A stretch of DNA of 52,751 nucleotides from JACKBJ01 sp964549495. Its GTDB lineage: Bacteria; Chloroflexota; Anaerolineae; Epilineales; Epilineaceae. Under the pieces are notes generated by a model. The model had not been told where the DNA came from. It did not search any database and was given only the letters and a program-made list of their open reading frames with translations. The translations under genes and the position numbers were made by a program. The stretch is from the NCBI GenBank assembly GCA_964549495.1, contig CAZJWJ010000031.1, forward strand, positions 1 through 52,751, written 5' to 3'. Below, piece after piece: positions 49,739-52,751 of this stretch (position 1 is the stretch's first letter; each line of letters starts with the position of its first letter).

Positions 49739-51189
49739 GCATCCAGATCTACAACAGCCTGACCCGACGCAAGGAGCCCCTGGAGACCATCGAGCCGGGC
49801 AAGGTCCGGCTCTACGTCTGCGGCGTCACCGTCTACGACCGTTCGCATACCGGCCACGCCATGAGCGCCCTGGTCTTCGACATGGTCCGCCGCTACCTCG
49901 AGTACCGCGGCTACCAGGTCCGCCACGTCGTCAACTTCACCGACGTCGACGACAAGATCATCCGCGCCAGCACCGAGCAGGGCATCTCGCCCTTCGAGCT
50001 CTCCGACCGCTACGCCCGCGAGTACCTGGACGACATGGCCCGCATGGGCGTCCTGCCGGCCACCCTCTACCCCCGCGTCTCCAGCGAGATCCCCGCCATC
50101 GTCGCCATGATCCAGGACCTGATCGACTCCGAGCACGCCTACCCGGCCCCCAACGGCGACGTCTACTTCGACACCTCCAGCCACGAATCCTACGGCGCCC
50201 TATCCGGCCGCGACCTAGCCGAGCTCGACAGCGGAGAATCAGAAAGCTCCGCCAAGCGCCACCCGGCCGACTTCGCCCTCTGGAAATCCGCCAAACCCGG
50301 CGAGCCCTGGTGGGAAGCCCCCTGGGGCCGCGGCCGGCCCGGCTGGCACATCGAATGCTCCGCCATGGCCCGCGCCCACCTCGGCGACCAGATCGACATC
50401 CACGGCGGCGGCAACGACCTGATCTTCCCCCACCACGAAAACGAGATCGCCCAAAGCGAATCCGCCTGCGGCGTCAGCCCCTTCGCCCGCTACTGGATGC
50501 ACAACGGCATGCTCCAGTTCGGCAGCGAGGGCTCCGGCGTCGACAAGATGAGCAAGAGCCTGGGCAACGTCGTCCCCATCGGCGACTTCCTCGACGAGCA
50601 CGAGGCCGACGCCTTCCGCCTCTTCGTCCTCTCCAGCCACTACCGCCGCCCCGTCACCCTCACCGACCAGGCCCTCTCCGCCGCCGAGAAAGGCCTCGCC
50701 CGCCTCCGCGGCGCCCTGGCTCCTCCGAAGCCCGGTGACGATCCCGCAAACGCCGATCCCGGCTCCCCGGAAGCCTCCACCGCCCTCTCAGAGGACGCCA
50801 ATGGGGTTCGTGAGCGCTTCCTCACCGCCATGGACGACGACTTCTCCACCCCCACCGCCATCGCCGCCCTCTTCGACCTGGCCAAGTCCATCAACCGCGC
50901 CCGCGACGCCGGCGCCTCGCCGAGCTCCATATCTTCCGCCCAATCCACCCTCCTCGAACTCTCCAGCGCCATCGGCTTCGACCTCACCAGTCCTCCTGAC
51001 GACGCGCAGGGCGATCAGGACTCGGGCGACTCCGGGGAGTTGATCGACCTGATCCTCGAACTACGCTCCATGGCCCGCGACGAGAAGCAATGGCCCATGG
51101 CCGACCGCATCCGCGACCGCCTGACCGAGCTGGGCATCGAGGTCATCGACACCCCCGAAGGCCCCACCTGGAAGCGCAGCCGCTCGTGA
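49735..51189 (+). CDS. cysS: Cysteinyl-tRNA synthetase
   Basis: A 484-residue class I synthetase of normal length. Cys29 begins the zinc site (VCGVTVYDR). The HIGH motif reads HTGH at 38-41, with Thr in place of the usual Ile. FTDVDDKIIRAS, GWHIECSAM, GGGNDLIFPHHENE and KMSKS (271-275) are all intact, so the enzyme should charge tRNA-Cys. A C-terminal anticodon region follows, with a Pro/Ser/Asp-rich insertion around residues 328-350. ATG 49735 overlaps the GNAT stop; the longer upstream frame is a shadow. Confidence 0.96.
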   Translation: MSIQIYNSLTRRKEPLETIEPGKVRLYVCGVTVYDRSHTGHAMSALVFDMVRRYLEYRGYQVRHVVNFTDVDDKIIRASTEQGISPFELSDRYAREYLDDMARMGVLPATLYPRVSSEIPAIVAMIQDLIDSEHAYPAPNGDVYFDTSSHESYGALSGRDLAELDSGESESSAKRHPADFALWKSAKPGEPWWEAPWGRGRPGWHIECSAMARAHLGDQIDIHGGGNDLIFPHHENEIAQSESACGVSPFARYWMHNGMLQFGSEGSGVDKMSKSLGNVVPIGDFLDEHEADAFRLFVLSSHYRRPVTLTDQALSAAEKGLARLRGALAPPKPGDDPANADPGSPEASTALSEDANGVRERFLTAMDDDFSTPTAIAALFDLAKSINRARDAGASPSSISSAQSTLLELSSAIGFDLTSPPDDAQGDQDSGDSGELIDLILELRSMARDEKQWPMADRIRDRLTELGIEVIDTPEGPTWKRSRS

Positions 51190-51241
51190 CCCACGCCGCC
51201 GAGCCCCCGCTGATGACATCCTCCCCCGAAAGCGGCCGCCC

Positions 51242-52036
51242 ATGACAAACCCCTCCGATTCCGGCAGCGACGCCGAGGTGATCTTCGGTCGTCACCCCGT
51301 CCTCGAGGCCCTCGAGGCCGGCGAGCAGATCGACGAAATCCTCCTCGCCGCCGGTGCCAAGCAGCACGGCGCCCTCGGCCGTATCGCTTCCCTTGCCCGA
51401 GAGCGCGGGGTTCCCATCAAACACGCTCCCCGCCCTGCCCTCGACCGCCTCGCCTCCCGCTCCTCCCCTTCCTCCCGTTCTGCGAATCACCAGGGAGTCA
51501 TCGCCCGCGCCGCCCCCTTCCCCTACTCCGACCTCGACACCATCCTCGCCTCCGCCATCCAACAGAACCAAGATGTGCTGCTTCTCGCCCTGGACCAGAT
51601 CCAGGACGTCCACAACCTCGGCAGCCTCATCCGCTCCGCCGAGGCCGCCGGCGTCCACGGCCTGCTCATCCCGCCCCACCACGCCGCCGGCATCACCCCC
51701 GCCGTCCGCCGCGCCTCCGCCCGCGCCGTCGCCCCCCCCCCCATCGCCCGCCCCCACCTCCCCGCCCCCCCCCACCCCCTGTCTGCTCCAGGCATCAAGA
51801 TCCTCGGCCTGGACGCCGACGCCCCCCTCCCCTACACCGAAGCCGACCTCACCGGCCCCCTCTGCCTGGTCGTCGGCAGCGAAGGCAGCGGCCTGCGCCG
51901 CATCATCGCCCGCCGCTGCCAACTCACCCTCTCCCTCCCCATGCACGGCCAAATCACCAGCCTCAACGCCTCTGTAGCCGGCTCCATCCTCCTCTACGAA
52001 TCCCTCCGCCAACGCCAGGGCCAAGAGCCAAGCTAG
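51242..52036 (+). CDS. rlmB: SpoU-type 23S rRNA 2'-O-methyltransferase (RlmB/TrmH family)
   Basis: A 264-residue SPOUT methyltransferase with an N-terminal substrate-binding domain (IFGRHPVLEALEAG, about 14-27). The knot motifs are all readable: DVHNLGSLIRSAEAAG, LVVGSEGSGLRR and LPMHGQITSLNASVAGSI. It would methylate G2251 of 23S rRNA or a related site. Between motifs 1 and 2 the usual helix is replaced by a Pro-rich segment (PPPIARPHLPAPPHPLSAPG) encoded by C-runs. ATG 51242 follows cysS by 52 bp. The cysS-rlmB pairing is common in Gram-positive and Chloroflexota genomes. Confidence 0.9.
   Translation: MTNPSDSGSDAEVIFGRHPVLEALEAGEQIDEILLAAGAKQHGALGRIASLARERGVPIKHAPRPALDRLASRSSPSSRSANHQGVIARAAPFPYSDLDTILASAIQQNQDVLLLALDQIQDVHNLGSLIRSAEAAGVHGLLIPPHHAAGITPAVRRASARAVAPPPIARPHLPAPPHPLSAPGIKILGLDADAPLPYTEADLTGPLCLVVGSEGSGLRRIIARRCQLTLSLPMHGQITSLNASVAGSILLYESLRQRQGQEPS
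51732..51773 (+). other. Poly-C tracts within rlmB
   Basis: An 11-C run at 51732-51742 and a 9-C run at 51765-51773 lie between the first and second knot motifs. Conserved sequence is in the same frame on both sides and between them (PIAR), so no frameshift is evident. The runs are prone to sequencing or slippage errors. Confidence 0.9.
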
Positions 52037-52090
52037 CGCCGCCCACCATTGCCGCCGATCCCGAACTCCCCTCTCCCCTCCCCTCCATCG

Positions 52091-52240
52091 GGGGTTGGGG
52101 GTGGTCCTCCGCCCGCGAATTGTTGTCCGAGGCCAACCCCCTCCCAACACGCACCCCACCGCCCGCTGCGCGCCCCCCGCCCTTCGTCCCCCCACCCCTC
52201 CCCCGAGTTAATGCGCGGGCGGAGGACCACCCCCAACCCC
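52091..52240. repeat. Perfect 27-bp inverted repeat flanking a 96-bp spacer
   Basis: The arms 52091-52117 and 52214-52240 are exact reverse complements over all 27 bases. The left arm begins GGGGTTGGGGGTGGTCCTCC. The 96-bp spacer is C-rich, with no coding potential that I can support. The 150-bp whole resembles a small non-autonomous element or a palindromic intergenic repeat. A target-site duplication is not obvious. Confidence 0.9.
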
Positions 52241-52275
52241 ACGCCCCCTCCCGACTCAACAACCGCCGTCCCGTA

Positions 52276-52304
52276 TTGACACCCCCACCCCCCAAAGCTA
52301 TACT
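52276..52304 (+). promoter_or_regulatory. Consensus sigma-70-type promoter for tRNA-Thr/tRNA-Tyr/tuf
   Basis: TTGACA (52276-52281, a perfect -35) and TATACT (52299-52304) are 17 bp apart. Transcription would start near 52311, about 13 nt before tRNA-Thr. The near-consensus boxes fit a strongly expressed tRNA and EF-Tu unit. Confidence 0.88.
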
Positions 52305-52323
52305 ACAGCGCTGTTCGCCGCAT

Positions 52324-52396
52324 GCCGGCGTAGCTCAACTGGCAGAGCAACGCTCTTGTAAAGCGTAGGTTGTCGGTTCGAGTCCGACCGTCGGCT
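52324..52396 (+). tRNA. tRNA-Thr (anticodon TGT)
   Basis: A complete 73-nt cloverleaf. The acceptor stem GCCGGCG pairs with CGTCGGC (one G-T pair), the anticodon stem is ACGCT/AGCGT, and the loop CTTGTAA gives anticodon TGT. The T arm is GTCGG-TTCGAGT-CCGAC, and the discriminator is T. CCA is not encoded. It reads ACA codons and, with wobble, other Thr codons. Confidence 0.97.
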
Positions 52397-52426
52397 CTCC
52401 CGACAGAGCGGCCGTCAGTCCAACGT

Positions 52427-52509
52427 GGGTCGGTGTCCCGAGCGGCAAAGGGGGCGGACTGTAAATCCGCTGGCGGAAGCCTTCGCAGGTTCGAGTCCTG
52501 CCCGGCCCA
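52427..52509 (+). tRNA. tRNA-Tyr (anticodon GTA)
   Basis: A complete 83-nt class II tRNA with a long variable arm (TGGCGGAAGCCTTC region). The acceptor GGGTCGG pairs with CCGGCCC, discriminator A. The anticodon arm is GCGGA-CTGTAAA-TCCGC, giving GTA, and the T arm is GCAGG-TTCGAGT-CCTGC. CCA is not encoded. It lies 30 nt after tRNA-Thr and is probably processed from the same transcript. Confidence 0.97.
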
Positions 52510-52524
52510 CTCCAAACACATCGG

Positions 52525-52559
52525 GGAGCCAGGCGCCATCCGAAGGGTGTCCTGGCTCC
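52525..52559 (+). promoter_or_regulatory. Stem-loop between tRNA-Tyr and tuf
   Basis: GGAGCCAGG (52525-52533) and CCTGGCTCC (52551-52559) form a perfect 9-bp stem. Inside it, ATCC-GAA-GGGT can make a second short hairpin. No T-run follows, so it is not a standard terminator. It could be a processing or stabilising structure at the 5' end of the tuf mRNA, or an attenuator. Confidence 0.45.
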
Positions 52560-52632
52560 GTATCTCGTCAACCGGCGCTTCACGCCAAGGCGCCGAGCCG
52601 AACGCCACCGGGCGCGCATCATCTCTGATTTC

Positions 52633-52638
52633 AGGAGG
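52633..52638 (+). promoter_or_regulatory. Ribosome-binding site of tuf
   Basis: AGGAGG, ten bases before ATG 52649; a perfect Shine-Dalgarno core, as expected for a highly expressed elongation factor. Confidence 0.9.
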
Positions 52639-52648
52639 ACCATCGACC

Positions 52649-52751
52649 ATGGGCAAGGAAAAGTTCGTCCGAGACAAGCCCCACCTGAACGTGGGAACCA
52701 TCGGGCACGTCGACCACGGCAAGACCACGCTGACGGCGGCGATCACCAAGA
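52649..52751 (+). CDS. tuf: Elongation factor Tu (3' truncated by window end)
   Basis: The first 34 codons of EF-Tu are present. After MGKEKFVRDKPHLN comes VGTIGHVDHGKTTLTAA, holding the G1 P-loop GHVDHGKT that binds GTP. EF-Tu carries aminoacyl-tRNA to the ribosome. It follows two tRNA genes and a strong promoter, the common tRNA-tuf arrangement; genes such as rpmG, secE and nusG would be expected beyond the window. Confidence 0.97.
   Translation, partial: MGKEKFVRDKPHLNVGTIGHVDHGKTTLTAAITK

Noticed and set aside
51732..51773. Poly-C runs considered as a phase-variation switch
   Set aside because: rlmB is a housekeeping enzyme with both sides in frame; on-off switching is less likely than composition bias or sequencing error.

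Overview
The window is GC-rich (very GC-rich in its right half), and every supported gene lies on the + strand. It looks like a metagenome or draft-genome contig from a member of the Chloroflexota, in the Anaerolineae/Caldilineae/Ardenticatenia neighbourhood. Three things suggest this. The right end has the order cysS, rlmB, tRNA-Thr(TGT), tRNA-Tyr(GTA), tuf. The surface proteins carry Thr/Pro 'TPTP' linkers in front of propeller, DNRLRE-like and glycosidase domains. One protein has a Cys-rich N-terminal motif that I associate with this phylum. The phylum call is inference, because no 16S or marker alignment could be run. Two 10-N gaps (10573-10582 and 31945-31954) interrupt coding sequences.

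Layout. (1) 1-8258: a tightly overlapping operon with a carbamoyltransferase (5' truncated), an SGNH acyl-esterase/transferase-like protein, a Wzm/Wzt polysaccharide ABC exporter with a sulfotransferase gene inside it, an anchored BNR propeller, an FkbM methyltransferase and a GT4. (2) 8453-12361: a second GT4, then a compositionally distinct, AT-richer patch with an FkbM methyltransferase, a GT92-like glycosyltransferase, loose spacing and a possible gene stub. (3) 12408-31595: an uninterrupted run of 15 genes, mostly coupled by ATGA/GTGA/TTGA overlaps: GT2, GT4 and GT-C glycosyltransferases, two Zn-ribbon methyltransferases, an AsnB-type amidotransferase, an O-antigen-ligase/polymerase-like protein, and a WbaP-type initiating sugar-phosphate transferase. 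(4) 31630-49043: a new unit headed by a good sigma-70-type promoter. It holds a Wzz/BY-kinase fusion, a Cys-domain/DNRLRE/PD40 surface protein, a sugar epimerase, three recognisable GDP-heptose genes (hddA, gmhA, gmhB) plus an atypical nucleotidyltransferase, a second polymerase/ligase, a GT2, a DUF2142-like GT-C protein and two tandem GH-A clan glycosidase-like surface proteins. (5) 49163-52751: GNAT acetyltransferase, cysS, rlmB, a 150-bp element with perfect 27-bp inverted repeats, a consensus promoter, two tRNAs and the start of tuf.

How the genes fit together. Regions 1-4 encode synthesis, chain-length control, export and decoration of one or more cell-surface glycans. WbaP would load the first sugar-phosphate on undecaprenyl phosphate and the GT2/GT4 enzymes would extend it. 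Methyl-, sulfo-, carbamoyl-, possible acyl- and amido-transferases would decorate it. Chains could leave through Wzm/Wzt or be polymerised by the Wzy/WaaL-like proteins under Wzz/BY-kinase control. A D-glycero-D-manno-heptose nucleotide is probably one of the donors. No Wzx flippase and no BY-kinase phosphatase are visible, so the locus may be a mixed pathway or may extend to the left of the window.
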